Shown: positions 9,096 through 19,088, numbered from the stretch's first letter. The stretch is DNA of 64,000 nt from Novosphingobium chloroacetimidivorans (GCF_014204535.1 NZ_JACHLR010000018.1:35126-99125), one strand, 5' to 3'. Numbers and translations are program-made. The notes: generated by a model not told the origin, from the letters alone.

Positions 9096-10520
9096 TTACG
9101 CGGCTGCCCTCACCGCGTTGCGACCCGCCGCCTTGGCACGGTACAAGGCGTCGTCCGCCCTGCGCAAAGTGGCCTCGTATCCTTCACCGGATTGCGCGAC
9201 GGCGACCCCGCAACTCAAGGCGATGGTGATCTGGTTCACGCCATCCGGGGAAAAGGTGCGGCCGCGAAGCTCGTTGAGAATACGAGCGCAGACCGCTTGG
9301 CCGCGCGCGATATCCAAGCCGGGCAGCAGCAGCACGAACTCGTCGCCACCCGTGCGGCAGACGACATCGTGAGGCCGCAGGACGGAGCGGAGAACCTCCG
9401 CCAGGTGCGAGAGTGCGCGATCACCACCGGCATGCCCCCAACGATCGTTGATCTGCTTGAAGTGGTCCACATCGAGCGCGACAAGACACATCGGTGCTTC
9501 TCGGCTCGGAGCGGGCGCCGTCAGCGCATCGAGACCAGAGCGGTTGAGCACACCCGTCAACGGGTCGGTGACTGCGCGCTTCGACAGCTCCCTTTCACGT
9601 TCCGCGAGTTGTGCCGTCATGCGGGCACGCGCCGAGACTTCGGCGGCGACCGGCAGGCATGTCAAAAGCATCACTGCGATGAAGAGCTGGAACATATGCG
9701 CATGTCCGATCGTGTCGGATTCGAGCATTACGATCGGTCCGTAGCCTTGCATCGTCGCGACGGCGCCGATCAGTGCAACGAGCATGACGGCGACCTTGGT
9801 GCCGAGGGGGCCGACGCGGAACGTGACGAACATGACCGGCGCGTAGATCAGGAACAGCAGCGGGCGCTGCGCACCGAAGAACACCAGCGTGGCGATGCTG
9901 GCCGTTGCCGCAAGGTGCGCTAATGCTTCCACGTGCCGCAATCGTGATGTCGATCGATACCAGTCGCAGAAATCGCCACGAAACAGCGCCAGGAACACCG
10001 GGGTGAAGATCAGCAGTCCCAGCGCGTCGCTCAATACCCATGTTGCGAAAGCGCGCTCCAGCTCCTGCCCGAAAAGCAGGTATGCAGTGGCCGCGCCAAC
10101 AATGCCGCTGGCAAGCGGCGCCAGCAGACCGGCGACAAGGACGAAGCGCAACAGCGTGCTCGGCGCGCTCAGGATTACCGTGCTGCGACCCTTGCCTCCC
10201 ACCGCAAGCGAGACGATCAGCACTTCCAGTACGTTCGACAGGCCGTAGAGCAAGGGTCCCGCAACCGATCCCCGCGTCACCAGGTTCGCGGCGGCATTCG
10301 CCACGAAGCCAGAGGCGACGATCTGCCACCACTTCGATCGTGGCGACAGCAGCAGCATAGCGGTCAGCACGGCATTCGCAGGCCAGAAGGTCGCGATGTC
10401 GCGGCCGTCGCTGCTGAAATGGATCGTCGCAGCAGCGAGCAAGAAGTAAAGCGTGCCGGCGGTGGCCCATGGCCGTGCCGCACCATTTACCTTTCCCTTG
10501 CGTTTACCATCCTCGATCAT
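9096..10520 (-). CDS. MASE1-domain diguanylate cyclase
   Basis: The 474-residue protein has an N-terminal MASE1-type membrane sensor (about eight hydrophobic segments, residues 20-290, including FWPANAVLTAMLL) followed by a GGDEF domain. The active-site loop is GGDEF at 391-395. RPHD at 382-385 is a textbook product-inhibition I-site five residues before it. It should make cyclic di-GMP from two GTP, with output limited by feedback. The signal sensed by MASE1 is unknown. It is convergent with the catabolic cluster and appears monocistronic. The ATG at 10520 has no clear ribosome-binding site, so the exact start is uncertain. Confidence 0.93.
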   Translation of the reverse strand: MIEDGKRKGKVNGAARPWATAGTLYFLLAAATIHFSSDGRDIATFWPANAVLTAMLLLSPRSKWWQIVASGFVANAAANLVTRGSVAGPLLYGLSNVLEVLIVSLAVGGKGRSTVILSAPSTLLRFVLVAGLLAPLASGIVGAATAYLLFGQELERAFATWVLSDALGLLIFTPVFLALFRGDFCDWYRSTSRLRHVEALAHLAATASIATLVFFGAQRPLLFLIYAPVMFVTFRVGPLGTKVAVMLVALIGAVATMQGYGPIVMLESDTIGHAHMFQLFIAVMLLTCLPVAAEVSARARMTAQLAERERELSKRAVTDPLTGVLNRSGLDALTAPAPSREAPMCLVALDVDHFKQINDRWGHAGGDRALSHLAEVLRSVLRPHDVVCRTGGDEFVLLLPGLDIARGQAVCARILNELRGRTFSPDGVNQITIALSCGVAVAQSGEGYEATLRRADDALYRAKAAGRNAVRAAA

Positions 10521-10895
10521 GGAGGAACTGCTAGTCGCAACCTGTATAAGTTAAGTTAATCGACTTGCCATCCACGCACTTCCCCTTGGTGCAACTCCTA
10601 ATGGATCGATACACCCGATGCTCGGTGGCGCTGTCTCGAAGGAGACCGGTATCGTCGGTGGACCTGGTGGACGTATGTCGAAGCCGGAGAGGCGAGTAGG
10701 CGTCCACCATGAAGGCAAATGGGCACAGGCGACCGGTTCGCCGTGCTTAACGCAGCGAAGCGAAGCGCCACATCGCTACACTGGCACGCCAGCCGGCTTC
10801 TTCTCGTCAAATCGCACTCAGAGAACGGTCGGCTTCACCGCCTTGCGCGAGTAAACACGCTGCGAAAAGGGCAGCCACCCCAACGCATCCCGCAA
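10521..10895. other. Intergenic region without a supported gene
   Basis: This 375-base stretch lies between two minus-strand genes and should hold the promoter of the diguanylate cyclase gene. An AT-rich patch (GTTAAGTTAATCG, about 10549-10561) is the best candidate location, but no convincing -35/-10 pair was found. An inverted repeat of eight-base arms (GGTGGACG at 10666, CGTCCACC at 10701) could form a hairpin. Short open frames here lack any recognisable protein character. Confidence 0.5.
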
Positions 10896-11570
10896 TTACC
10901 GCGTCGCGTTGTACGCAAGCTGGTCGTTATTGAGCTGGAACCCGACCAGCAGCTCGAACGAGGCACGCGCCACGGCTGCGCGAACCTGCGGGTCGGCGAG
11001 CGGATCGACGGCAGCGTCGGTGTCCCCGGGCTTGCGCTTGCGGGTGATGCGATCACGGATCTCCTGGGGCAGGGTCGCCGCACCACGGTCGATGTAGGCA
11101 GAGGCCGTGCCCTGCGCCTGCGCGCGCTCCTGCCCGGCGGCGAAGTTCACCGTCACCGAGCCCACGCGCTTGCTGGCGACGGTGTTGCCGCCCTGCAGCA
11201 CCGAGACGAAGAAGGGGATCGTCACCTGGCGCGCAGCCCCGGAGTCCGATCGGCGGGCGAGCACGTCGAAGGTCGCCGTCGCGAAGACCTTGTCGCCTTG
11301 CTCCTCGTTGCACTGGGTGCGCACGTTGGTCATCGTCGCGACCACATCGATGTTGGTAGCGGTCTTGTCGCCCGGCGTGCGGAACATAGTGACGTCGCCG
11401 GTATAATCCGGGATGCCGACGGCGGGGCAGCGCGAGCGGATCGCGGTGATGCCCACGCCCTCGTCGACGACGATGTCGCCCCGCTTCGCGCAGCCTGCGA
11501 GGGTTCCGACCATGAGCGCGCCCACGGTAACGGCGCGCAAGGCGGAAACGGGCAAGCGGCGTGCGATCAT
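10896..11570 (-). CDS. Hypothetical lipoprotein
   Basis: The 224-residue protein starts at the ATG at 11570, which has AAGGA eight bases upstream; a longer open frame reaching back into ispH is an artefact of high GC. The N-terminus is a signal peptide ending in a lipobox LAGC, so it is probably a lipid-anchored envelope protein. The mature part is rich in short beta-strand-like segments (ITAIRSRCPAVGIPDYTGD, VTIPFFVSVLQGG) with no catalytic motif I recognise. It is divergent from ispH with about 100 bases between the starts. The function is unknown. Confidence 0.8.
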   Translation of the reverse strand: MIARRLPVSALRAVTVGALMVGTLAGCAKRGDIVVDEGVGITAIRSRCPAVGIPDYTGDVTMFRTPGDKTATNIDVVATMTNVRTQCNEEQGDKVFATATFDVLARRSDSGAARQVTIPFFVSVLQGGNTVASKRVGSVTVNFAAGQERAQAQGTASAYIDRGAATLPQEIRDRITRKRKPGDTDAAVDPLADPQVRAAVARASFELLVGFQLNNDQLAYNATR

Positions 11571-11669
11571 GCGAAGCATCCTTGGGTCGGCCATGATGGG
11601 CCCAATAGCGACGGACCCAATATGCGCTTGCCCTAGCGAGGCGCGCGGCAAAGCGCTAGAGGCCGCAGG

Positions 11670-12656
11670 ATGAACGCGCCCTTTCCTGCTCCCGCGACCT
11701 CGCCCCAAGGCTCGACGCGCCTTGCGCCGCTGCACTTGCTGATCGCCGCCCCGCGCGGCTTCTGCGCCGGAGTCGACCGCGCCATCGAGATCGTCGAACG
11801 CGCCATCCAGCGCTACGGCGCGCCGGTCTACGTGCGGCACGAGATCGTACACAACAAGTTCGTGGTGGACAGCCTCAAGGCCAAGGGTGCGGTCTTCGTC
11901 GAGGAGATCGACGAAGTGCCCGATGGCGTGCCGGTGATTTTCAGCGCGCATGGCGTACCCAAGTCCGTTCCCGCCGAGGCCACCGCGCGTGGGCTCGACT
12001 GGCTGGACGCCACCTGCCCACTGGTCAGCAAGGTCCACCGCCAGGCAGAACGCCAGATCGAGGCCGGCCGGCACATCCTGTTCATCGGCCATGCGGGCCA
12101 CCCGGAGGTGATCGGCACCTTCGGCCAGGTACCCGAAGGCTCGATGACGCTGGTCGAGACGGTCGAGGATGTCGCGGCGCTTTCGGTCGATCCGAACGTG
12201 CCGCTCTCGTACCTGTCGCAGACCACGCTGTCGGTGGATGACACCGCCGCCATCATCGAGGCGATCACGGCGCGCTTCCCGCAGGTGGTTGCCCCCAAGG
12301 CGGAGGATATCTGCTACGCCACCTCCAACCGCCAGGCCGCGGTCAAGGAGATCGCGCCGCAGAGCGACATGGTCCTGGTGATCGGTGCGCCCAACAGCTC
12401 GAACTCGCTGCGGCTGGTCGAAGTGGCGGAGCGCTGCGGCAAGCCCGCGCACATGATCCAGCGCGCCAGCGAGATCGACCCGGCCTGGCTCGACGGTGTC
12501 GCGACCCTGGGCATCACCGCCGGCGCCTCCGCGCCCGAGGCGCTGGTCGAGGAAGTGCTGGCCCGCCTGCGCGAGCTGCGTGACGTCAGCGCCGAGGAGA
12601 TCGTCACCGCGCGCGAGCGGATGATCTTCAAGCTGCCGCGCCAGCTCGCCGACTGA
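11670..12656 (+). CDS. ispH: 4-hydroxy-3-methylbut-2-enyl diphosphate reductase
   Basis: The last enzyme of the non-mevalonate isoprenoid pathway, it reduces HMBPP to isopentenyl and dimethylallyl diphosphates using a [4Fe-4S] cluster. The 328-residue sequence has the three cluster cysteines in their family contexts: GFCAGVDRA (Cys32), [11 protein letters not shown] (Cys116) and [11 protein letters not shown] (Cys215). ThrB follows after a 19-base gap, then rnhA, suggesting one transcript. Length and motifs leave little doubt. Confidence 0.97.
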   Translation: MNAPFPAPATSPQGSTRLAPLHLLIAAPRGFCAGVDRAIEIVERAIQRYGAPVYVRHEIVHNKFVVDSLKAKGAVFVEEIDEVPDGVPVIFSAHGVPKSVPAEATARGLDWLDATCPLVSKVHRQAERQIEAGRHILFIGHAGHPEVIGTFGQVPEGSMTLVETVEDVAALSVDPNVPLSYLSQTTLSVDDTAAIIEAITARFPQVVAPKAEDICYATSNRQAAVKEIAPQSDMVLVIGAPNSSNSLRLVEVAERCGKPAHMIQRASEIDPAWLDGVATLGITAGASAPEALVEEVLARLRELRDVSAEEIVTARERMIFKLPRQLAD

Positions 12657-12675
12657 ACGCTCCGGGGAGCAGAGG

Positions 12676-13650
12676 ATGGCAGTCTACACGCGGCTCGGCG
12701 CCGAGGAGATGGCGCGCATCATCGCCGCGTTCGATGTCGGCACGCTGGTTTCGGCCAAGGGCATCGCCGAAGGTGTGTCCAACAGCAACTGGCTGATCGA
12801 GACGCAATGCTTCGACGCCTCGAAGCGCTTCATCCTGACCATCTACGAGAGCCGGACCGAGATCGGCGACCTGCCCTTCTTCCTCGACCTGCTCGATCAC
12901 CTCGCCGCGCGCGACTGCCCGGTGCCGCGCACGATCCACGACCGCGAAGGCGCGTCCTATCGCCTGCACCAGGGAAAGGCGCTGGCTCTGATCGAGTTCC
13001 TGCCCGGCGTCTCGGTCAGCGAGCCGACGCCCGGTCAGGCACGCGCCGTGGGCGAGGCCCTGGCGCAGGTCCACCTCGCCGGTCGCGACTTTCCCGGCCG
13101 GCGCGCCAACGGCATGGGGCGCGATGCCTGGAAGCAGCTGCTCGGCGATTGCGGGCGCGAGGGGCTGGCGGCGCTCGATCCGGGCTTGCCCGAGCTGGTC
13201 GAGCGCGAGCTGGCGCTGGTCACCAGCGAGTGGCCTGCGCACCTGCCGCACTCCGTCATCCATGCTGACTTGTTCCCCGACAACGTGCTGATGCTGGGCG
13301 ACAAGGTCACCGGGTTGATCGACTTCTACTTCGCCTGCGTCGACGTGACCGCCTACGACGTCGCTGTGACTCATGCGGCATGGTGCTTCAGCGCCGATGG
13401 GCGGCACTTCCTGCCGCAGCTTTCGGCCGCGCTGCTGGAGGGCTATCAGTCGCTGCGCCCGCTCTCGGCCGACGAGCGCACCGCCCTGCCCCTGCTCGCC
13501 CGCGCCGCCTCCCTGCGCTTCCTGGCGACCCGCGCCTACGACTGGGCGAACACGCCGGCAGACGCGTTGGTCACCCCCAAGGACCCGCTCGCCTTCGCCC
13601 GCAGGCTTGCCTTCTACGCACAGGACTGCAATGCCGGGCTCTTCGCGTGA
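12676..13650 (+). CDS. thrB: Homoserine kinase, APH-fold type
   Basis: The protein phosphorylates homoserine in threonine biosynthesis. It belongs to the aminoglycoside-phosphotransferase-like ThrB type found in alphaproteobacteria and pseudomonads, not the GHMP-kinase type of E. coli. The N-terminus ([19 protein letters not shown]), [11 protein letters not shown], and the catalytic segments [12 protein letters not shown] and GLIDFYFAC are characteristic, and 324 residues is the usual length. It lies in the common alphaproteobacterial order ispH-thrB-rnhA. A GGGGAG-like site precedes the ATG. Confidence 0.95.
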   Translation: MAVYTRLGAEEMARIIAAFDVGTLVSAKGIAEGVSNSNWLIETQCFDASKRFILTIYESRTEIGDLPFFLDLLDHLAARDCPVPRTIHDREGASYRLHQGKALALIEFLPGVSVSEPTPGQARAVGEALAQVHLAGRDFPGRRANGMGRDAWKQLLGDCGREGLAALDPGLPELVERELALVTSEWPAHLPHSVIHADLFPDNVLMLGDKVTGLIDFYFACVDVTAYDVAVTHAAWCFSADGRHFLPQLSAALLEGYQSLRPLSADERTALPLLARAASLRFLATRAYDWANTPADALVTPKDPLAFARRLAFYAQDCNAGLFA

Positions 13651-13666
13651 GCATGATGGGCCGACC

Positions 13667-14107
13667 TTGAAGACAGTGGAGATTTTCACCGACGGCGCCT
13701 GCAAGGGCAACCCCGGTCCCGGCGGCTGGGGCGCGATCCTGCGCATGGGCAAGCACGAGAAGGAGCTGTCGGGCGGCGAGGCGCAGACCACCAACAACCG
13801 CATGGAGATGACCGCGGTGATCCGCGCGCTCAATGCACTGATCGAGCCGTGCGACGTGGTCGTGTGCACCGATAGCCGCTACGTCATCGACGGCATGACC
13901 AAGTGGGTGCACGGCTGGCAGAAGAAGGGCTGGATCAACGCCAGCAAGCAGCCGGTGCGCAATGCCGACTTGTGGCACGAGTTGATCGACGCCTGCCTGC
14001 GCCACAAGGTCAGCTGGAAATGGGTGCGCGGCCACGACGGCCATGTCGAGAACGAGCGCGCGGACAAGCTCGCCAGCGATGCCGCCCTTGCCGCCGGTGG
14101 CCGCTGA
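13667..14107 (+). CDS. rnhA: Ribonuclease HI
   Basis: Cleaves the RNA strand of RNA-DNA hybrids. With a TTG start at 13667 the protein has 146 residues and begins [20 protein letters not shown], matching the family N-terminus. The catalytic carboxylates are Asp9, Glu47, Asp69 and Asp133, and the flexible-loop histidine is His123 in RGHDGH. No ATG or GTG fits upstream near this point; a GTG at 13676 is possible but would remove three conserved residues. The gene starts 16 bases after thrB ends and its end overlaps the next gene. Confidence 0.93.
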   Translation: MKTVEIFTDGACKGNPGPGGWGAILRMGKHEKELSGGEAQTTNNRMEMTAVIRALNALIEPCDVVVCTDSRYVIDGMTKWVHGWQKKGWINASKQPVRNADLWHELIDACLRHKVSWKWVRGHDGHVENERADKLASDAALAAGGR

Positions 14108-15233
14108 AAGCTTCTTGCCGCTCGACCTGAGAGCCCTGCCTCGCCAGCTCGCCGCCGAGGCGCGCGCACTGGTGACGCCCGGCCCGCGCATGGTGGACGA
14201 GTGGGCCTGCATCGCCTCCGTCATGCTGGCGATCGTGCTCGCCCACTGGATCGGCGCGCGCATGGTGGCCTGGGCCGCCTTCACCGCCTTCGTGCTGATG
14301 AAGGGGGATGCGCGCGAGACGACGCTGCGCGGGGTGCTGCGGATCGTCGGCACCGGGTGCGGCGCCGCACTGGCCCTTGCCCTGGTGCCGCTCGCCGCGC
14401 GCTCGCTGCCGATGGCCATGGCGAGCGCCGCCCTGGTGGGAACGGTCAGTCTCTATGGCATGCTGACCGCGCGGCGCGCCTACGCCTGGCTGCTGGTCGG
14501 CCTGACATTCGAAATGATTCTGCTCGACAAGCTGGAGCATCCCACGCTCGACACCTACGCGTTCGCGCAGACGCGGCTGCTGGAGGTGGTCGCCGGCACG
14601 ATCGCCTGCGTCGCCGTCAGCCTCTCCGTGGGCCTGTTCACGCGCGGCATGGCAAGCGCGGCACCGATCGAAACGCCGAGCCGCATGTACTGGCATCCCG
14701 CTGCCGCCCGCCATGCGGCTCAGGCGGGGGTTACGCTGGCACTGCTGCCTTTGCTCCACGATCTCGCGGGCATCCCAGAACTGGCGCAAGCCGGCGTGAC
14801 GATCATGGCGGTGATGATCGTGCCGGTGACCGGCTTGGCCTCGGGCGGGCTGGCGCCGGTGAGCCGCCGCCTCCTCCACCGCGCCATCGGCTGCCTGAGC
14901 GGCAGCGCGCTTGCCTTGACGGTGCTGCTCGTCGCCGACGGCTCCGTGCCGGTGCTGGTGGCCGGCACGGTCGCGGGCATACTCATCGGCCGGCACATGG
15001 AAAACGGCAGCACCCGCGCGCCCTACATCGGGCTGCAGTTCACCCTGGCGATCCTCGTCGTCCTCGTCCCCGACAGCTACGCCGCCGCCGAGATCCGCCC
15101 CGGCGTGCAGCGGCTCGCCAGCATCCTCATCGGCATGGCCCTGCTCGAGCCGGTGCTGCTGGCCTGGCATGCGGTGGGCGGGCGGCGGATTGCGCGCGAT
15201 GGTTCAATAGGGGAGGTGCGTGGGTCTGAGTGA
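14079..15233 (+). CDS. FUSC-family inner-membrane protein (putative aromatic acid/efflux transporter)
   Basis: The 384-residue protein has two blocks of about five hydrophobic helices (roughly residues 35-180 and 205-370) separated by a short polar stretch, which is the fusaric-acid-resistance (FUSC) arrangement without the large cytoplasmic domains of AaeB. Such proteins are thought to export aromatic acids, but few are tested. The start is ambiguous: ATG codons at 14043 and 14079 both lie inside rnhA. I chose 14079, as either makes the genes overlap. It is the last gene before the IS element. Confidence 0.72.
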   Translation: MPPLPPVAAESFLPLDLRALPRQLAAEARALVTPGPRMVDEWACIASVMLAIVLAHWIGARMVAWAAFTAFVLMKGDARETTLRGVLRIVGTGCGAALALALVPLAARSLPMAMASAALVGTVSLYGMLTARRAYAWLLVGLTFEMILLDKLEHPTLDTYAFAQTRLLEVVAGTIACVAVSLSVGLFTRGMASAAPIETPSRMYWHPAAARHAAQAGVTLALLPLLHDLAGIPELAQAGVTIMAVMIVPVTGLASGGLAPVSRRLLHRAIGCLSGSALALTVLLVADGSVPVLVAGTVAGILIGRHMENGSTRAPYIGLQFTLAILVVLVPDSYAAAEIRPGVQRLASILIGMALLEPVLLAWHAVGGRRIARDGSIGEVRGSE

Positions 15234-15267
15234 GAAATAGGCGGTGTTCGGCGTTCCGTCATTCTAG

Positions 15268-16112
15268 GGTCAGGACCTATTAAATTGCTTGCGCAGGCTG
15301 CGATTGGTTGATTCAAGATTGGCGTCGAGGAGGCGCTGGTCATGGATGTTCCGTTTCTGCTGAATGAGGCGCAGATGCGCCGGATCGCACCGTTTTTCCC
15401 GCTGTCTCACGGCATTCCGCGGGTCGATGACCGCCGGATCATCTCGGGCATCGTCTACGTCATCAAGCATGGGCTGATGTGGCGGGACGCCCCCAAAGGG
15501 TATGGGCCGCACAAGACGATCTACAATCGGTTCGTCCGTTGGAGCAGGCTCGGGGTGTTCAACCGGATATTTGCCGAACTTGCTGGCGGTGCCGGCGAGC
15601 CCGACCGGATCATGATCGACGCAACGCACCTCAAGGCCCACCGCACGGCATCCAGCCTCCTAAAAGGGGGGCTCTTTCCCGATGTATCGGGCGCACCAAG
15701 GGTGGGCTGAACTCCAAACTGCACACGGTTTGCGATGGGCAGGGGCGGCCCATCGTCATGCTGCTCACCGAAGGGCAGATGAGCGATCACAGGGGCGCGG
15801 CCTTGCTGCTGTCGCAGCTGCCCCAGGCGAAGGAATTGCTGGCTGACAAGGGCTACGACAGCGACTGGTTCCGCCAGGCTCTTGTCGTGCGCGGTATCAC
15901 CCCCTGCATCCCGCCGACTGCCAACCGCAAGGTTCAGCACGCCTACGATAAACAGCTCTACCGCCAGCGCCACAAGATCGAGAACCTGTTTGCCCGCCTC
16001 AAGGACTGGCGACGCATCGCCACCCGTTACGACCGCTGCGCGCACACCCTCATGTCCGCCATCACCATCGCCGCTACTTTCTGCTTCTGGCTCTGATCAA
16101 TGAGTCCTGACC
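15268..16112 (+). mobile_element. Intact IS5-family (IS427-like) insertion sequence
   Basis: The ends carry an inverted repeat: GGGTCAGGAC is perfect at both ends and is followed by partial matches. A CTAG tetranucleotide lies directly outside each end (15264-15267 and 16113-16116), consistent with the YTAR/TA-type target preference of this family. The 845-base element encodes a two-frame transposase. It landed just downstream of the FUSC-type gene and does not interrupt a recognisable gene. Both ends and the coding frames look intact, so it may be active. Confidence 0.9.
15342..16096 (+). CDS. IS5-family transposase made by -1 frameshifting
   Basis: The first frame (15342-15710) encodes the N-terminal part, including MDVPFLLNEAQMRRIAPFFP and the first catalytic aspartate in IMIDATHLKAH. 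The C-terminal part (GRTKGGLNSKLH, then LLADKGYDSDWF, then the glutamate region RHKIENLFARLKDW) is read in the -1 frame up to 16096. The switch point is probably the A4G6 run near 15661-15671, where frame 0 reads SLLKGG and the -1 frame reads PPKRGA. Such two-part transposases joined by programmed frameshifting are normal for this IS group, so this is not a pseudogene. Confidence 0.88.
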
Positions 16113-16116
16113 CTAG

Positions 16117-16367
16117 ACTGATCTCACAATCCATCGTGCCGCCGGCTTCCAAGATGACAGATGTAGACTAAGCTTGCGGTTTGCCGCTGACCGGATCGAG
16201 CCACTGGCGAAATAGAGCCTGGAACAAGTTCAGGGTGACGTCCGATTTGGGTGAAAACCGGACAGGCGGCTTTTGGAGGAAGTCGGCATCATACCGCCTT
16301 GAGTCTGCGCGGATCGTGAATGTTCACCCCCGTTGTAGAAATCAGTTGATTGTGCTGATCTGACGTA
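16117..16367. other. Non-coding, AT-richer patch next to the IS element
   Basis: No gene is supported here. The base composition is less GC-biased than the surrounding chromosome and the patch continues through the next small gene to about 17,020. It may be the remnant of an older insertion. No terminal repeats or transposase fragments could be recognised. Confidence 0.4.
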
Positions 16368-16877
16368 ATGATACAAATTCGGTTTGGCTTCGTCGTCCTC
16401 GCTGGCGCGACGATCTTCATCAAGCAACCCGCTGTTGCTTGCGAACCTGCGGCTTACATCCCCACCGTAGCCCAAGTCGAACAGGGGGCCTTGGACCATT
16501 TTCGCGAAGCGGATAGCGTCTATGAAGGCATTCTCCTTGGGAGGCACGACTATGACGGTGGTGGGAAACTGTTAGTATTGAAGGCTTACAAAGGTCGCGC
16601 CTCGCTGTTTCAGATTGTAGATTTGCCGGGCGGCTCTAGTTGCTATGGTGACATTACCCCATTTTCTGGGGGCGTTTGGGCTCAAAAAATAACTGAAAAA
16701 TCCTTTGATGGATTCGAATCAGAGCAGACCGTTAGAATCTGGAAAAAACATGGCCTCGTTGAAGCTGAAGCTGCCAGTCCGATCCGCCAATTCTATTTAG
16801 TTTTCGCAGTTTTTGTGAGCACTATCTTCCTCGGCTTCGCTTTGTTATGGCAACGGAGACGAAAGACTTCATACTGA
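16368..16877 (+). CDS. Hypothetical exported, C-terminally anchored protein
   Basis: The 169-residue protein has a signal-peptide-like N-terminus ending near PAVACEP, an exported domain of about 110 residues and one C-terminal membrane helix (about 140-160) followed by the basic tail WQRRRKTSY. The exported part reads ACEP, then DHFREADSVYEGILLGR, and later GSSCYGD. This pattern (early Cys, an F..AD.V..G strand, a late Cys) resembles TIMP/NTR-like domains of bacterial exported proteins, though the usual CxC start is reduced to one Cys. Codon use is AT-richer than its neighbours, suggesting recent acquisition. Function unknown. Confidence 0.6.
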   Translation: MIQIRFGFVVLAGATIFIKQPAVACEPAAYIPTVAQVEQGALDHFREADSVYEGILLGRHDYDGGGKLLVLKAYKGRASLFQIVDLPGGSSCYGDITPFSGGVWAQKITEKSFDGFESEQTVRIWKKHGLVEAEAASPIRQFYLVFAVFVSTIFLGFALLWQRRRKTSY

Positions 16878-17025
16878 GTCTACCTGTGATCTCCCCCTCG
16901 CCGAGAACATGCCAGTTAGAGGTGAACGAACGTCGGCTTTAGACTGGCTCAGTTGTATCAGGCGAGTCCGCAAGTGGGCGCAAGCAGACGGTACGCTTCT
17001 GCCAAGACGAGTAGAAATCCGGGAC

Positions 17026-18114
17026 TCAGCCGCCAAACCTCAAAGGCGCGAACGGCACCGGATCCACCTCCCCCCACACTTCCCCCAAGACCAGCCCCGC
17101 CGCCAACCGCGCCGCAGCGGGCGCGGTCTGGATGCCGAAGCCGCCTTGGCCGGCGAACCAGAAGAAGCCGGCAACTGCGGGGTCAAAGCCGTAGACCGGC
17201 AGCCGGTCGGGCGCGAAGCTGCGCAGGCCGGCCCAGCGGTGTTCGACGTGCTCCACGGTCCAGTCGACCACGCTCTCCAGGCGCTCGATGGCGAGGGCGA
17301 CGTCGATCTCCTCGGGCGCGGCGTCGCACGGAACGCTGGGAGTTTCGTCGTGTGGGCTGAGCCAGAGGCGGCCGGCGTCGGGCTTGAAGTAGAAGCGCCC
17401 GGCGATGTCGAGGACGAGCGGCAGGCTCGCCGGCACGAAGGGCGCGACACGCAGTTGCGCGATAGTGCGGCGCAAGGGGGCGATGCCGAGCGGCCTGGCG
17501 CCGGCGAGTTGCGCGACCGGGTCGGCCCAGGCCCCCGCGGCATCGACGAGGACCTCGCATGTCACGGATCGACCGTCGCCCAGCGTCAGCATCCATCCCG
17601 AAGCCGCGCGCGTGGCGGCTGCCAGCCCGGCCCGGCACCACAGCTGCGCCCCACCCTCCCGCAAGTTAGCGAGGTAGTGCTGGTGGAGTGCGGCAACGTC
17701 TATGTCGCTGCAGCTGGGTTCCAGCACGCCGTGGGTCCACGCCGGCTTGAGGCCGGGAATGCGGGCTTCCAGTTCGGTGCGGTAGAGCCGGTGCACTTCG
17801 ACGCCGATGCCGGCAAACGTCTCGGCGAAACGCTCGACTTCGGCGATCTGGTCGGAGGTGCCGATCGTCAGCGCCTGGCGCGGGGTCAGCATGCCGAGCG
17901 CCTTGAGTGGCGGGCCCGAAGCGGCAGTCAAAGGCTGCACGCCGGGGCCGCCGTAGCTCTCGGTCCAGAACGCGGCCGAGCGGCCGGTGGTGTGGTAACC
18001 GGGGCGCTCCTCCGCCTCCAGCACGAGGACACTGGCGCGCGGGGCAAGTTCGGCGGCTAGCGAGGCACCGGCCATGCCGGCTCCGACCACGACGATGTCG
18101 AAGCGCTCGGTCAT
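17026..18114 (-). CDS. FAD-dependent oxidoreductase, D-amino-acid/glycine oxidase (DAO) family
   Basis: The 362-residue protein begins FDIVVVGAGMAGASLAAEL, the dinucleotide-binding GxGxxG of FAD enzymes, followed by VLEAEERPGYHTTGRSA. The C-terminal FAGQGGFGIQTAPAAA is the second FAD-contact segment of the DAO family. It should oxidise an amine or hydroxy acid. The ATG at 18114 overlaps the preceding hydrolase stop as ATGA, so the two are co-translated; the longer open frame upstream is a shadow. The substrate cannot be assigned. Confidence 0.87.
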   Translation of the reverse strand: MTERFDIVVVGAGMAGASLAAELAPRASVLVLEAEERPGYHTTGRSAAFWTESYGGPGVQPLTAASGPPLKALGMLTPRQALTIGTSDQIAEVERFAETFAGIGVEVHRLYRTELEARIPGLKPAWTHGVLEPSCSDIDVAALHQHYLANLREGGAQLWCRAGLAAATRAASGWMLTLGDGRSVTCEVLVDAAGAWADPVAQLAGARPLGIAPLRRTIAQLRVAPFVPASLPLVLDIAGRFYFKPDAGRLWLSPHDETPSVPCDAAPEEIDVALAIERLESVVDWTVEHVEHRWAGLRSFAPDRLPVYGFDPAVAGFFWFAGQGGFGIQTAPAAARLAAGLVLGEVWGEVDPVPFAPLRFGG

Positions 18115-19088
18115 GGCTGCGCCGGCGCCTCGCGGTCGAGGAACTCGGCGATGGCGTTCAGAGCACGCGTGCGCACGGGAAGCGACTCGCGCAGGATCTC
18201 GTGCCGCGCCTCGTCGCCGAAGGTCACCAGTTCGGCGCGGGGCAGGCGCGCGGCGGCACGGCGTATGGCGCGCCAGGAGACCAGGCGGTCGGCGGTGCTG
18301 CCCAGCAGGAGCACGGGGGTGTCGACGCGCTCCAGCCGGCCGGGCTTCTCCAGCGCGCGGATGGAGGCCAGCGCGGCGACGATCCAGCCCCAGCTCGGGG
18401 GACCTAGGGGTAGCTCGGGGCGCTGCTCGTACCACCAGTCCTCATCCTGGAAGCGCACCTCGTCGTGCGTCAGGATCTGCATCCGCATGTTGGAGAGCGG
18501 CAAGGGCCCGCGCTGCCACTTCCAGGCAGGCGTCGTCCGTCCGCGCACCCCGGCGATCACCCGACCGAGCGGATGGAGCACGGCGGCAGGCGCCCAGCCA
18601 GGATTGAGCCCCAGCATCGGCGCGACCAGCACCGCGGCTTGCGGATGCACGCGCTGCTCGGCAAGTGCGCGCAGCAGGAGATGCCCACCCATCGAATGGC
18701 CGATCGCGACATGCGGACCGGGCACGCTGGCGCACCACTCGGCCCAGAACGCCTCGAAGTCGGCGAGCCACGGCGCGAAGTCGTCGACATGGCCGGTCGT
18801 CGGATCGGCTCCCAGTCGCCCGGAGAGCGCCTGCCCCCGCCAGTCGAGGGAGGTGACGTGCCAGCCTGCCGCATGCCAGCCGTGCAGCACGGGCAAGTGC
18901 TTTTCGTAAAAGTCCGCACGGCCGGGCGCGAACAGGATGGCGCCGCGTGGCCGGCCGGTCTGCGGCCAGTCGATGCGGCGGATGACGTGACCGTCCGGCG
19001 CGCGCCAGGTTTCCTCCCGCGCGTGCGCCGGGATCGAGCGGCCGTCGTACTCGGCTGCCGCCTGCGCGGGATCGTCGCGCGTGCTCAC
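18111..19088 (-). CDS. Alpha/beta hydrolase, lysophospholipase/monoacylglycerol lipase-like
   Basis: The catalytic elements are GHSMGGHLLL (nucleophile), GSTADRLVSW (acid) and GDEARHEILRES (histidine), matching the PldB-like Hydrolase_4 group. The GTG at 19088 gives 325 residues, a normal length. The frame stays open to 19391, but that extension would overlap the divergent prepilin peptidase gene and has no family character. The acceptor is probably a lysophospholipid or monoacylglycerol. It is coupled to the FAD oxidoreductase gene downstream. The start is the least certain part. Confidence 0.82.
   Translation of the reverse strand: MSTRDDPAQAAAEYDGRSIPAHAREETWRAPDGHVIRRIDWPQTGRPRGAILFAPGRADFYEKHLPVLHGWHAAGWHVTSLDWRGQALSGRLGADPTTGHVDDFAPWLADFEAFWAEWCASVPGPHVAIGHSMGGHLLLRALAEQRVHPQAAVLVAPMLGLNPGWAPAAVLHPLGRVIAGVRGRTTPAWKWQRGPLPLSNMRMQILTHDEVRFQDEDWWYEQRPELPLGPPSWGWIVAALASIRALEKPGRLERVDTPVLLLGSTADRLVSWRAIRRAAARLPRAELVTFGDEARHEILRESLPVRTRALNAIAEFLDREAPAQP

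Noticed and set aside
10618..10854. A 78-codon frame in the large intergenic gap
   Set aside because: No ribosome-binding site, no hydrophobic or domain pattern, and codon use unlike real genes here.
11595..12452. Upstream extension of the lipoprotein gene into ispH
   Set aside because: It would bury the signal peptide; a good ribosome-binding site precedes the ATG at 11570.
15342..16096. The IS transposase as a pseudogene
   Set aside because: The two frames join at an A4G6 slippery run in the -1 direction, the usual arrangement in this IS group, and all catalytic segments are present.
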